Positions 7,205 through 14,561 of a stretch of 16,127 nt of DNA are shown here, one piece after another. This DNA comes from Spirochaetota bacterium (GTDB lineage Bacteria; Spirochaetota; UBA4802; JAFGJZ01). Below the pieces are notes generated by a model. That model did no database searches. It saw only the letters and a list, made by a program, of their open reading frames with translations, and was not told the DNA's origin. The stretch spans positions 1 to 16,127 of the forward strand of contig JAKJGA010000026.1 of the NCBI GenBank assembly GCA_022704645.1. The letters are read 5' to 3'. The translations under genes were made by a program, and so were the position numbers. Numbering within the stretch: position 1 is the stretch's first letter; every line of letters begins with the position of its first letter.

Positions 7205-7314
7205 GTATCAATAAGTATTACAGCCTTAAAGTGTAATTCTCCTGTTTTTCCTCAAAAATAGAATTGAGAAGAATTTTGACAATTAAATCCGCCTTTGAGG
7301 CGGATTCTTTTTTT
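7205..7314 (+). ncRNA. Candidate small RNA or attenuated leader
   Basis: Between a possible promoter (7170-7198) and a strong intrinsic terminator lies about 110 nt without an ORF. It can form a hairpin: CTGTTTTT (7242-7249) pairs with AAAAATAG (7254-7261) across a CCTC loop, extended by TTCTC (7237-7241) with GAGAA (7266-7270) and a 4-nt bulge. The terminator stem follows. An alternative stem ATTACA/TGTAAT (7217-7237) competes with the outer part. This could be an independent small RNA, or the 5' leader of the operon that starts at 7402, ended early unless antitermination occurs. The 5' end is only an estimate. Confidence 0.35.
7286..7314 (+). terminator. Strong intrinsic terminator
   Basis: AATCCGCC (7286-7293), loop TTTGA, GGCGGATT (7299-7306), then C and seven T residues (7308-7314). 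The stem is a perfect 8 bp with a GC-rich core. No plus-strand gene ends nearby (nrdG ends 740 bp upstream and the XRE gene is on the other strand), and it lies 87 bp before the first gene of the membrane-complex operon. On the minus strand the stem is followed by TTTAATT, so weak bidirectional action is possible. Confidence 0.85.
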
Positions 7315-7401
7315 AAAAAGAAATTGACTGCATTCCGTACGGGTTTAAACCACGGTTAACTTAAGCTTAATGTTATTTGAAATTGACCTTCGGAGATGGA
7401 G

Positions 7402-8856
7402 ATGAATATTCCGTTTCAATCTGCGAATTGTTTTCCGGTTCATAAAAAGGATATTCCGGTTTATGAAATAGGGCAATTCTGCGGCATTCCTTTTGACCAG
7501 TTTAGATTATGCGCTTTTTTTGGTGTGCCTGAAGGTGATTCTGTTAAAATATACACCGTCCTTTCAGACGAAAATTCCGATAAACTTTCTATCATTTCAA
7601 CAATTCTAAAAAAAGATTCAGAATACAGTTCTTTAACTGTAAAATTTCCTCAGTTTCATTTATTTGAAAGAGAACTTTATGAAAACTATAAGATAAAACC
7701 TGTCGGTCATCCGTGGCTGAAGCCGGTTAGAAAAATCAGCGCAAACTACCCATTTTTTAAGTGCAATGGTTCTGAAACGCACGAGGTTGCCGTAGGACCT
7801 GTTCATGCAGGGGTAATAGAGCCGGGTCATTTCAGATTTAATTGTGCGGGAGAAAATATTCTTTCTCTTGAAATCATGCATGGATATCAATCAAGGGGAG
7901 TTGAAAAAATTTTTTTGAACGGTGATATTTTTTCAAAAAGATCACTTGCCGAATCAGTATGCGGCGACAGTGCAGTTGCAGGAGTAAGCGCTTATGCGGG
8001 TTTATTGGAATCTCTCGGTAATTTGAAAATAGAAAAAACCGCACAAGTGCAAAGAGCTTTGATGCTTGAATTAGAAAGGGCTGCTTTTCATATAGGAGAC
8101 TTGGGAGCAATTGCAGGAGATATAGCTTATATTTCAGGTGCTGATTTTTTCGGTGCTGTAAGAACTATTGTAATTAACACCTCTCAGTCTTTCGGAGGAA
8201 ACAGATTCGGAAAAGGATTTGTCGGAATAGGATCCAACAGGTTTTCGATTGAAAATCACATTGCTGAAAAGGCTGTAAAAAATCTTAGAAAAGTTAAAGA
8301 TGATATCGATGCGATTTCTTCGGCATTTTTTTCAGATCCCATTGTTTTATCGCGTCTTGAAGATACATGTGTAGTCGATAAAAATGAAATGATCAGACTT
8401 AATGTTGTCGGAATGGCTGCAAGATCTTGCGGAATAAAAAGAGATGTAAGAATAGATAATCCATGGGGATATTACAAAGAATTAAAATATAAAACATGTG
8501 TTTGTGATAAGGGAGATCTTTTTTCAAGGGCATATTTGCGTTATCTTGAAGCTGTTGAATCTATTGAAACCGTCATTAGAATATTATCAGAATATGATTT
8601 ATCAGTTTGCGGAGAAGAAAAACATTTTTCTCTTCAGCCGGATTCTATCTGTGTTTCAATGGTTGAAGCATGGAGAGGAGAGCTTGCTCACATTCTTTTA
8701 ACTGATTCAAATGGAGCTCCGGAATTTTATAAAATTAAAGATCCGTCTTTCAATAACTGGAGCGCATTGGAGTTAGCTGTTAGAGATAATGGAATTTCTG
8801 ATTTTCCCGTGTGCAATAAGAGCTTTAATCTGTCGTATTGCGGATTTGATTTGTGA
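7402..8856 (+). CDS. hyfG: Hydrogenase-like/NuoCD-like large subunit lacking nickel ligands (Ehr type)
   Basis: A 484-residue soluble large subunit of a complex I/group 4 hydrogenase-like complex. Residues about 15-110 are a NuoC-like domain (FHLFERELYENYKIKPVGHP at 85-104). The rest is NuoD-like: VGPVHAGVIEPGHFRF at 131-146 and a C-terminus with DPSFNNW (447-453) and NKSFNLSY (472-479). In true [NiFe] enzymes four cysteines in two CxxC motifs bind the metals. Here the first motif reads C187-G-D-S190. The second region reads S478-Y-C480-G481, so three of four ligands are lost, and no cleavable C-terminal peptide follows. This fits the Ehr family, whose substrate is unsettled. H135 and Y198 may correspond to the quinone-site His and Tyr of NuoD. 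Start ATG 7402 has GGAG 6 nt upstream; the ATG at 7396 abuts that GGAG. Confidence 0.88.
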   Translation: MNIPFQSANCFPVHKKDIPVYEIGQFCGIPFDQFRLCAFFGVPEGDSVKIYTVLSDENSDKLSIISTILKKDSEYSSLTVKFPQFHLFERELYENYKIKPVGHPWLKPVRKISANYPFFKCNGSETHEVAVGPVHAGVIEPGHFRFNCAGENILSLEIMHGYQSRGVEKIFLNGDIFSKRSLAESVCGDSAVAGVSAYAGLLESLGNLKIEKTAQVQRALMLELERAAFHIGDLGAIAGDIAYISGADFFGAVRTIVINTSQSFGGNRFGKGFVGIGSNRFSIENHIAEKAVKNLRKVKDDIDAISSAFFSDPIVLSRLEDTCVVDKNEMIRLNVVGMAARSCGIKRDVRIDNPWGYYKELKYKTCVCDKGDLFSRAYLRYLEAVESIETVIRILSEYDLSVCGEEKHFSLQPDSICVSMVEAWRGELAHILLTDSNGAPEFYKIKDPSFNNWSALELAVRDNGISDFPVCNKSFNLSYCGFDL

Positions 8857-8862
8857 GGATTT

Positions 8863-9624
8863 ATGTTTGATTTTCTTTATGCTAGAAAGCGTCACGGAAT
8901 TCAATATGTCAGAAGTATAACCGGATCTGTTCTTGATGAAAGATTCAGAGGCTTTCCTTTAATAGATGAATCAGCATCAACTGAAGATATTTATCATATA
9001 GCAAAGAAATGTCCTCTTTCGGCAATTGATTCAGACAAAATGTCACTTGATTTAGGAAAGTGTAATTTTTGCGGAGCGTGTGCTGAAAAAGGAAGCAAGA
9101 TACAGTTTTCAAACAAGCATAAAACTGGAACTGATTCAAGAGATAAATTAGTAATTCAAAAAGGCGATAAGTTTGAATCATTTTTTTCAAATTCGATTAA
9201 TGCAAGAAAAGAAATAAAACGACTTTTCGGAAGGTCTTTAAAACTCCGTTCAGTTTCGGCCGGAGGATGCAACGCCTGCGAAATGGAGCTTAATGCCTGC
9301 GGGAATGTCAACTTTGATATGGGTCGTTACGGAATTGAAGTGACTGCTTCTCCACGTCATGCGGACGGAATAGTAATTACCGGACCGGTTTCACGTAATA
9401 TGAGTTATGCACTTGAAGAGACTCTATCTGCTGTGCCTGAACCAAAGATTATCATTGCAATGGGAACATGTGCTATAAGCGGAGGACTTTTTGCGGAAAG
9501 CCATGACATTGACAGAAGTTTTTTCCAAAAACACAAAGTTGATCTTTATATTCCGGGATGTCCTCCTCATCCACTAACGTTTATTAATGCGCTAATAAGG
9601 TTCATGGGTAAAAAGTATGAATAA
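8863..9624 (+). CDS. Fused ferredoxin/NuoB-like small subunit
   Basis: A 253-residue electron-transfer subunit joining two proteins that are separate in E. coli hydrogenase 4 (HyfH and HyfI). Residues 1-85 begin like HyfH (MFDFLYARKRHG) but keep a single cluster site: C50-P plus CNFCGAC (C67, C70, C73). Residues about 125-253 are the NuoB-like domain that binds the cluster next to the active site, with GGCNAC (C136, C139), GTCAISGG (C203) and PGCPPHP (C233). It should pass electrons between an outside partner, probably ferredoxin, and the large subunit. GAGG overlaps the stop of the upstream gene, 4 nt before the ATG at 8863. The last 8 bp overlap the next gene. C146 (NACGN) is an extra cysteine without a family role known to me. 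Confidence 0.87.
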   Translation: MFDFLYARKRHGIQYVRSITGSVLDERFRGFPLIDESASTEDIYHIAKKCPLSAIDSDKMSLDLGKCNFCGACAEKGSKIQFSNKHKTGTDSRDKLVIQKGDKFESFFSNSINARKEIKRLFGRSLKLRSVSAGGCNACEMELNACGNVNFDMGRYGIEVTASPRHADGIVITGPVSRNMSYALEETLSAVPEPKIIIAMGTCAISGGLFAESHDIDRSFFQKHKVDLYIPGCPPHPLTFINALIRFMGKKYE

Positions 9625-11569
9625 GATATTTTTAGCGGCTGCTCTTTTTTCTGCAGGCGGAATATTGTCTGTTATTCTTCCTAAAAAGATTTCAAAACTA
9701 GTTTCTTTTCTTTTTATCATTGCGGGATCTTTTATAATACTTTTTTCAGCAATGAATTATCTTCTTTTTTCTTCCGTGACGGGAGAAAGTATTTCAATTA
9801 TGTTTTCGTTTCCTTTTAAAGAAGTTCTATTTAAGATCGATTCTTTGTCTGCATTTTTTCTTTTGATTCTTTCATGCGGTTTCATTTTTAATTCATATTC
9901 TTCATATATTAATTCGGTAAAAAAGAAACATTCGAGCAGGTTTGATTTTTTCTTTTTACCCGTGTTTTATGCGGCGATGATTTTAGCAGTTACTGTTTCT
10001 CACAGCATTGTTTTTATTTCTCTTTGGGAAATAATGACTCTCTCTTCGTTTGCTTTAGTTATGCTTAATCATAGTCAAATTGAAGATTTTCCTTTTAAAA
10101 TAAACTATCTTGCTGCAATGCATATAGGAATGTTTATTCTTCTGGGAGCTTTTCTATATATTTCTGCTGATACATCTTCTTTTATTTTGTCGGCTCCTCA
10201 TCATTTTAAAGGAATAATGTTTATTCTTCTTTTTTGCGGTTTTGCTTTTAAGGCTGAATTTGTTCCATTTCATCCATGGGCGCCGCATCTGTATCCTGAA
10301 ATGCCCGCACATGTTTCTGCTGCTTTTTCTGGATTTATGATGAAGCTTGGTATTTACGGAATTATGAGAACTTTCATTTCTTTCGGTGAAATTCCTTTAT
10401 GGTGCGGCTATGCTGTCTTGGGAATTTCACTTGCGACCACTTTTTACGGAATAATCTTTGCTTTTGTTCAAAGGGATATTAAGCGTCTTTTAGCTTATTC
10501 AAGTATAGAAAACATGGGAATAATAGGAATAGGAATAGGTTCCGGAATAATTTCATTTCATTACGGTTATACAACAGCCGGCATTTTTTCTTTTGCCGGC
10601 GCGTTGATACACGCGCTGAATCATTCGATATTTAAGCCGCTTCTTTTTTATTCTGCTGAGGTTGTTGAAAATATTACCGGAACACGTGATGTTGAAAAGC
10701 TAGGCGGTGTCATGAAATACGCGCCTGTTGCAGGAACTGCCTTCCTGGTTGCTTCACTTTCAATTTGCGGAATTCCTCTTTTTGCGGGCTTTGCCGGAGA
10801 ATTTTCAATTTATATCGGTTTGTTAAAAGCCATAGTAAAAAATCCTTCAGCCGGAAATGTTGTTTTTAGTGTTCTTGCGATATCTCTTCTGGCCTTGAGC
10901 GGAGCAATAGCTTTGATAACATTTGCGAAAGCTTTCAGTGTTATTTTTCTGGGAGAAAAACGGTCACAGCACAAATTTGAAAAAGAGTCCGCGTTTTCAT
11001 ACTTTCCTCTTATAACTTTATCTTTAATTTCATTTGTAAGCGGAATTTTTCCTCAGTTTCTTGTTAAGCTTGTTTCAAGACCTTTGCTTGATATTTTCGG
11101 AATGGAATTTTATGCTTCCTTCGGTTATATTTCGCAACTGTTTGAAAAGCTTTCTTTTGTTTCGATTCTTCTTTCTTCAGCTATACTTGTTTTATGTTTA
11201 ATAAGATATTTTCTTTCAAAAGGAAGAATCAGAATTTCCGATACATGGGGATGCGGATATGATAAACCTTCAAGCCGTATCCAATATACAGGTTTCGGAT
11301 TTTCAGAAAATTTTTCATCATCAATCTCAGGTGTTCTTCAGCAGAAAGACAAAAAAGCTTCTGCTTCAGGACTCTTTCCGCGAGAAGCGTTTTTTGCTGC
11401 CCGTTTTTTTGATATTTTTGAAAGCAAAATATATTATCCCATGATGAAATACTTCCGTCATGCGCTTTCAGTTTTTTCAAATATTCAGATGGGAAACACT
11501 CAGATATATGTTCTATACGGATTATTTTTTGCACTTGCAGCCGTAATCTGGATTATCGCGGGAGCCTGA
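9617..11569 (+). CDS. hyfB: HyfB-like antiporter-type membrane subunit (NuoL family)
   Basis: A 650-residue integral membrane protein with about 15 predicted transmembrane segments, belonging to the NuoL/MrpA-like family and closest in layout to hydrogenase-4 subunit B. Charged residues expected in the proton path are present: E138 in SLWEIMTLSS, K212 in GFAFKAEFVPFHPW, K243 in FMMKLGIYG and K340 in HALNHSIFKPLLF. RLLAYSSIENMGIIG (290-304) is also typical. The C-terminal part has the HyfB signature WGCGYDKPSSRIQYT at 544-558. It lacks the long lateral helix of true NuoL as far as can be judged. It should translocate H+ or Na+ in the membrane. The start overlaps the small-subunit gene by 8 bp, with a weak ribosome binding site, so coupling is likely. 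Confidence 0.9.
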   Translation: MNKIFLAAALFSAGGILSVILPKKISKLVSFLFIIAGSFIILFSAMNYLLFSSVTGESISIMFSFPFKEVLFKIDSLSAFFLLILSCGFIFNSYSSYINSVKKKHSSRFDFFFLPVFYAAMILAVTVSHSIVFISLWEIMTLSSFALVMLNHSQIEDFPFKINYLAAMHIGMFILLGAFLYISADTSSFILSAPHHFKGIMFILLFCGFAFKAEFVPFHPWAPHLYPEMPAHVSAAFSGFMMKLGIYGIMRTFISFGEIPLWCGYAVLGISLATTFYGIIFAFVQRDIKRLLAYSSIENMGIIGIGIGSGIISFHYGYTTAGIFSFAGALIHALNHSIFKPLLFYSAEVVENITGTRDVEKLGGVMKYAPVAGTAFLVASLSICGIPLFAGFAGEFSIYIGLLKAIVKNPSAGNVVFSVLAISLLALSGAIALITFAKAFSVIFLGEKRSQHKFEKESAFSYFPLITLSLISFVSGIFPQFLVKLVSRPLLDIFGMEFYASFGYISQLFEKLSFVSILLSSAILVLCLIRYFLSKGRIRISDTWGCGYDKPSSRIQYTGFGFSENFSSSISGVLQQKDKKASASGLFPREAFFAARFFDIFESKIYYPMMKYFRHALSVFSNIQMGNTQIYVLYGLFFALAAVIWIIAGA

Positions 11570-11570
11570 A

Positions 11571-12506
11571 ATGAAAGATACAATTTTGAAATATGCGGTG
11601 TTTGGGATTTACATTATAATTTTTCCTTTCATTTATATCGGATTAATTAATAAACTTAAAAATATCTGGTGCGGAAGAAAAGGGGCACCGGTTTTACAGC
11701 CGATTTATGATTTTATCAAATTGCTAAAAAAGAAAGAAGTTATAAGTTCAAAAACAACTTTTGTTTTTTTCTTTGCCCCTGTTGTATCATTTGTTGCGGT
11801 TGTTTTTGCTGCTTTGGTTGTTCCCGGACCGTATGGAATATCTATTATCAGCTTTGACGGAGATTACATTTTCTTTGCTTATCTTCTGAGTCTTTCAAAG
11901 TTTGTTTCAATAGCCGGAGCGATGGATACAGCAAGCAGTTTCGAAGGTATGGGCGCCGCACGTGAAGCTTCTTTTACTTCATTTGTTGAACCCGCATATA
12001 TGATGCTCTTGACAACTATAGTATATGCGACGGGGTTTCTTTCATTTCAGCAGATTCTTAGTGTCATACAGGGTTCAACCGGATGGAGCTTTATTACAGG
12101 GGCACCGATTATAGTTGCACTTTTCATAATGCTTCTTTCCGAAGGATCAAGGGTTCCTCTTGATGATCCGAAGACACACCTTGAGCTTACAATGATTCAT
12201 GAAGTGATGGTTCTTGATAATTCAGGACCGTCGCTGGCTATAATAAATTATACTTCCGGTCTCAAGATGTGCGTGATAAGTTCAATCATTGCATCTGTAT
12301 TAATTCCTCAGGAGACGGTGGGTTACAGGTATATAATCCTGTTTTTAGTAATTATTGCCGGATGTGCTCTTGTTGTAGGTGCAATTGAATCTGTTTTTGC
12401 AAGAGTTAAGATGAGTCATGTTCCGCGTTTTGTTTTTACAATGGTTTCAGTTGCTATTTTCGTTATGGCGATTTCCTTCCTAAAAATATTCAGAGGTGTA
12501 ATATGA
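11571..12506 (+). CDS. hyfC: HyfC-like membrane anchor subunit (NuoH family)
   Basis: A 311-residue integral membrane protein with about eight transmembrane segments, homologous to NuoH and to HycD/HyfC. It links the soluble arm to the ion-pumping subunits. Family motifs are GRKGAPVLQPIYDFIKLLKKKEV (35-57, the cytoplasmic loop after the first helix), SSFEGMGAAREASF (122-135) and EGSRVPLDDPKTHLELTMIHE (191-211) with its row of acidic residues. HLELTMIHEVMVLDNSG is the hydrogenase-4 or formate hydrogenlyase style of this loop rather than the complex I style. The ATG at 11571 follows the upstream stop by one base and has GGGAG at 11560-11564. The stop overlaps the next start (ATGA). Confidence 0.9.
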   Translation: MKDTILKYAVFGIYIIIFPFIYIGLINKLKNIWCGRKGAPVLQPIYDFIKLLKKKEVISSKTTFVFFFAPVVSFVAVVFAALVVPGPYGISIISFDGDYIFFAYLLSLSKFVSIAGAMDTASSFEGMGAAREASFTSFVEPAYMMLLTTIVYATGFLSFQQILSVIQGSTGWSFITGAPIIVALFIMLLSEGSRVPLDDPKTHLELTMIHEVMVLDNSGPSLAIINYTSGLKMCVISSIIASVLIPQETVGYRYIILFLVIIAGCALVVGAIESVFARVKMSHVPRFVFTMVSVAIFVMAISFLKIFRGVI

Positions 12507-13138
12507 GCGCGATAGCCGCTGTTCTAATAGGGGTAAGTCTCCTTTACATTTCAACAACTGCCCGTTTGGAATCTTATATCAAAATGCTGATGCTGCAGGG
12601 AATTCTTCTGTTTATGATAGCAGCAGGAAACGCTCATGTTATTTCTTTCTCTTCAATAATAATTGTAGGTGTTGAAACGGTTCTTTTTAAATCGATTCTG
12701 ATACCAATGTTTCTTCTTAAGACTATAAGAAAGAATCAGATTAAAAGCGATGTTGAATCATATTTTTCCGGTTTCACTTCTCTTTTTATCGTAACGGCAA
12801 TTTTAACTCTAGGTTTTCTATCTGCTTATCTTTCTGCTTCATCTAATGCAGTCCTTGAACCTCTTTATTTCGGAATTTCTATTTCTGCAATGCTTACAGG
12901 ATTTTTTATAATCGCTACCAGAAAGAAATTAATAACACATATTATGGGATACATGATTCTTGAAAACGGAATATTTCTGCTTTCTCTTTCTGCTGCAAAA
13001 GAAATGCCTTTTATAGTTAACCTCGGTGTATCCATGGATATTTTTATCGGCGTTTTTCTGGCCGGTATTTTTATTAACAGAATCAAAACAAATTTTGATC
13101 AGCATGATATTGATGATATTTCAAGATTGAAGGATTGA
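12503..13138 (+). CDS. hyfE: HyfE-like membrane subunit (contains NuoK-like part)
   Basis: A 211-residue membrane protein with about six transmembrane segments, similar in length to hydrogenase-4 subunit E. VGVETVLFKSILIP (56-69) and the NuoK-like MGYMILENGIFLL (148-160) with membrane-buried E154 are the key motifs, together with E58 in an earlier helix. It sits between the anchor subunit and the antiporter-like subunits and is expected to form part of the ion path. AGAGGTG at 12492-12498 precedes the ATG, whose first bases overlap the upstream stop. The next gene starts one base after the stop. Confidence 0.88.
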   Translation: MSAIAAVLIGVSLLYISTTARLESYIKMLMLQGILLFMIAAGNAHVISFSSIIIVGVETVLFKSILIPMFLLKTIRKNQIKSDVESYFSGFTSLFIVTAILTLGFLSAYLSASSNAVLEPLYFGISISAMLTGFFIIATRKKLITHIMGYMILENGIFLLSLSAAKEMPFIVNLGVSMDIFIGVFLAGIFINRIKTNFDQHDIDDISRLKD

Positions 13139-13139
13139 T

Positions 13140-14561
13140 ATGTACGAATTACTTATTTATTTCCCGCTTCTGCTTGCTTTAATGTCGATTGTTCTACGGA
13201 ATAAAACTTTTTCTGTATACATTCTGCCAGTATGGTCAATAGTTCAGACTGTTATTATTTTCTTTCTTGTTTTCGGCAAATTCAGTTTTCTTTATCACGG
13301 AACTGAAAAATATTTTGCAGTTGATAATTTAAGCGGATTATTCCTGATCATTACCGGTTTTCTATTTATAGGAAGTTCTTTCCACAGTATAGATGCGCTT
13401 AGAGAAAGAGATAAAAGGGATTCTTCATTTTATACGTTCAATCTTCTTGTTTTTGTGTTTGCGGTTAATGCTCTTCTTATGAGCAGACATCTAGGTCTGA
13501 TGTGGGTTTTCATTGAAGCAACGACACTTTCAGGCGCGATGCTGATTTATTTTGAGAAGAAGCATTCTTCGATTGAGGCAGCATGGAAATATATTTTTAT
13601 TTGTTCTATTGGAGTTGCATTTGCTTTTATAGGAATAATTTTCCTTTCTGCCGCATCTACACATTCAGTGAATCTTTTTTTCTCTGAGATGAATAACAAT
13701 GCACCACTGATGGATAAGACATGGCTGAAATTCGGATATACTTTCGCCTTGATCGGATTCGGAACAAAGATGGGATTGGCTCCTGTTCATTCATGGCTTC
13801 CGGATGCTCATTCTGAGGCAGTCTGGCCTGTATCCGCAATGCTTTCAGGTGCTCTTTTAAACGGAGCTTTTCTAGCTATCATGAAACTTACAAGAATTAC
13901 AGAGCTTGCAGGGATACGGACTTTTTCATCGAAACTTCTTTTAGTTATGGGGGTTCTTTCAGTATTAACGGCAGCTGTTTTTGTTCAAAAAACAAAAAAT
14001 TATAAAAGATTACTTGCTTACTCTTCTATTGAAAATATGGGCATTCTCTCTCTTTGTCTTTATGCAGGAGGAGGTGCTTTATTCGCTGCTCTTATTCATG
14101 CTCTTGGACATTCTTTAATAAAAGCATCGTTGTTTCTTACAAGCGGAAATATTTATAGAAGGTATCACTCCAAAGAAATATTCAATGTGAGCGGATTAAT
14201 TTCGACTGACAGGTTATCCGCAATAATATGGATAGTTTCATTCTTCTGTATTATAGCTTCACCTCCGGGATTATTGTTTGTCAGCGAAATTCTCCTTTTC
14301 AAGGAACTTATGCAAAAAGAATCCTATGGTCTTATTATTCTTCTCTTTGTGCTGCTGGCAGCTGTTGTTTACGGTGCGGCTTTCGGTCTTCTTAAAATAT
14401 GTGTAGGAGAAGCTCCGTTAGATGTTGATAAGAAGCGCTTTTCATTGAGGAATTATATTCCGCAGATTATATTTGTTTCGATAGTTATTATTTTAGGAAT
14501 ATATATGCCGGCTTCATTCAAGAATTTTATAGAAAGCGCACTTGAAGGGATAATTAAGTAG
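13140..14561 (+). CDS. hyfF: HyfF-like antiporter-type membrane subunit (NuoM/NuoN family)
   Basis: A 473-residue membrane protein with about 13-14 transmembrane segments, the second antiporter-like subunit of the complex. Key residues are E126 in WVFIEATTLSGAML, K210 in GFGTKMGLAPVHSWL, the following LPDAHSEAVWPVSAMLSG (220-237), RLLAYSSIENMGILS (290-304) and K328 in HALGHSLIKASLF. Only two antiporter-type subunits are encoded, unlike the three of E. coli hydrogenase 4 (HyfB, D, F), which agrees with an Ehr-like layout. AAGG lies just before the ATG. This is the last gene of the operon; its last 8 bp overlap the convergent regulator gene and no terminator is visible at the junction. Confidence 0.9.
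   Translation: MYELLIYFPLLLALMSIVLRNKTFSVYILPVWSIVQTVIIFFLVFGKFSFLYHGTEKYFAVDNLSGLFLIITGFLFIGSSFHSIDALRERDKRDSSFYTFNLLVFVFAVNALLMSRHLGLMWVFIEATTLSGAMLIYFEKKHSSIEAAWKYIFICSIGVAFAFIGIIFLSAASTHSVNLFFSEMNNNAPLMDKTWLKFGYTFALIGFGTKMGLAPVHSWLPDAHSEAVWPVSAMLSGALLNGAFLAIMKLTRITELAGIRTFSSKLLLVMGVLSVLTAAVFVQKTKNYKRLLAYSSIENMGILSLCLYAGGGALFAALIHALGHSLIKASLFLTSGNIYRRYHSKEIFNVSGLISTDRLSAIIWIVSFFCIIASPPGLLFVSEILLFKELMQKESYGLIILLFVLLAAVVYGAAFGLLKICVGEAPLDVDKKRFSLRNYIPQIIFVSIVIILGIYMPASFKNFIESALEGIIK

Larger units (their letters stand above)
7072..7401. promoter_or_regulatory. Divergent intergenic region with repeated operator-like motifs
   Basis: This 330-bp gene-free stretch holds several elements. A direct repeat, CAGYCTTAAAGTRTA, occurs at 7147-7161 and 7221-7235, with a looser relative CAAAAGTGTATAAT at 7121-7134. 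The second copy lies within an inverted repeat ATTACA (7217-7222) N9 TGTAAT (7232-7237). Two palindromes precede the operon: CCGTACGG (7335-7342) and GGTTTAAACC (7342-7351). These are plausible binding sites for the neighbouring XRE protein or another regulator. Weak promoter-like sequences exist for the minus strand, but I cannot choose one. Confidence 0.4.

Noticed and set aside
7402..14561. A functional group 4 [NiFe] hydrogenase or formate hydrogenlyase
   Set aside because: Three of the four Ni-binding cysteine positions are not cysteine, there is no C-terminal processing peptide, and no formate dehydrogenase or maturation gene is in the window.
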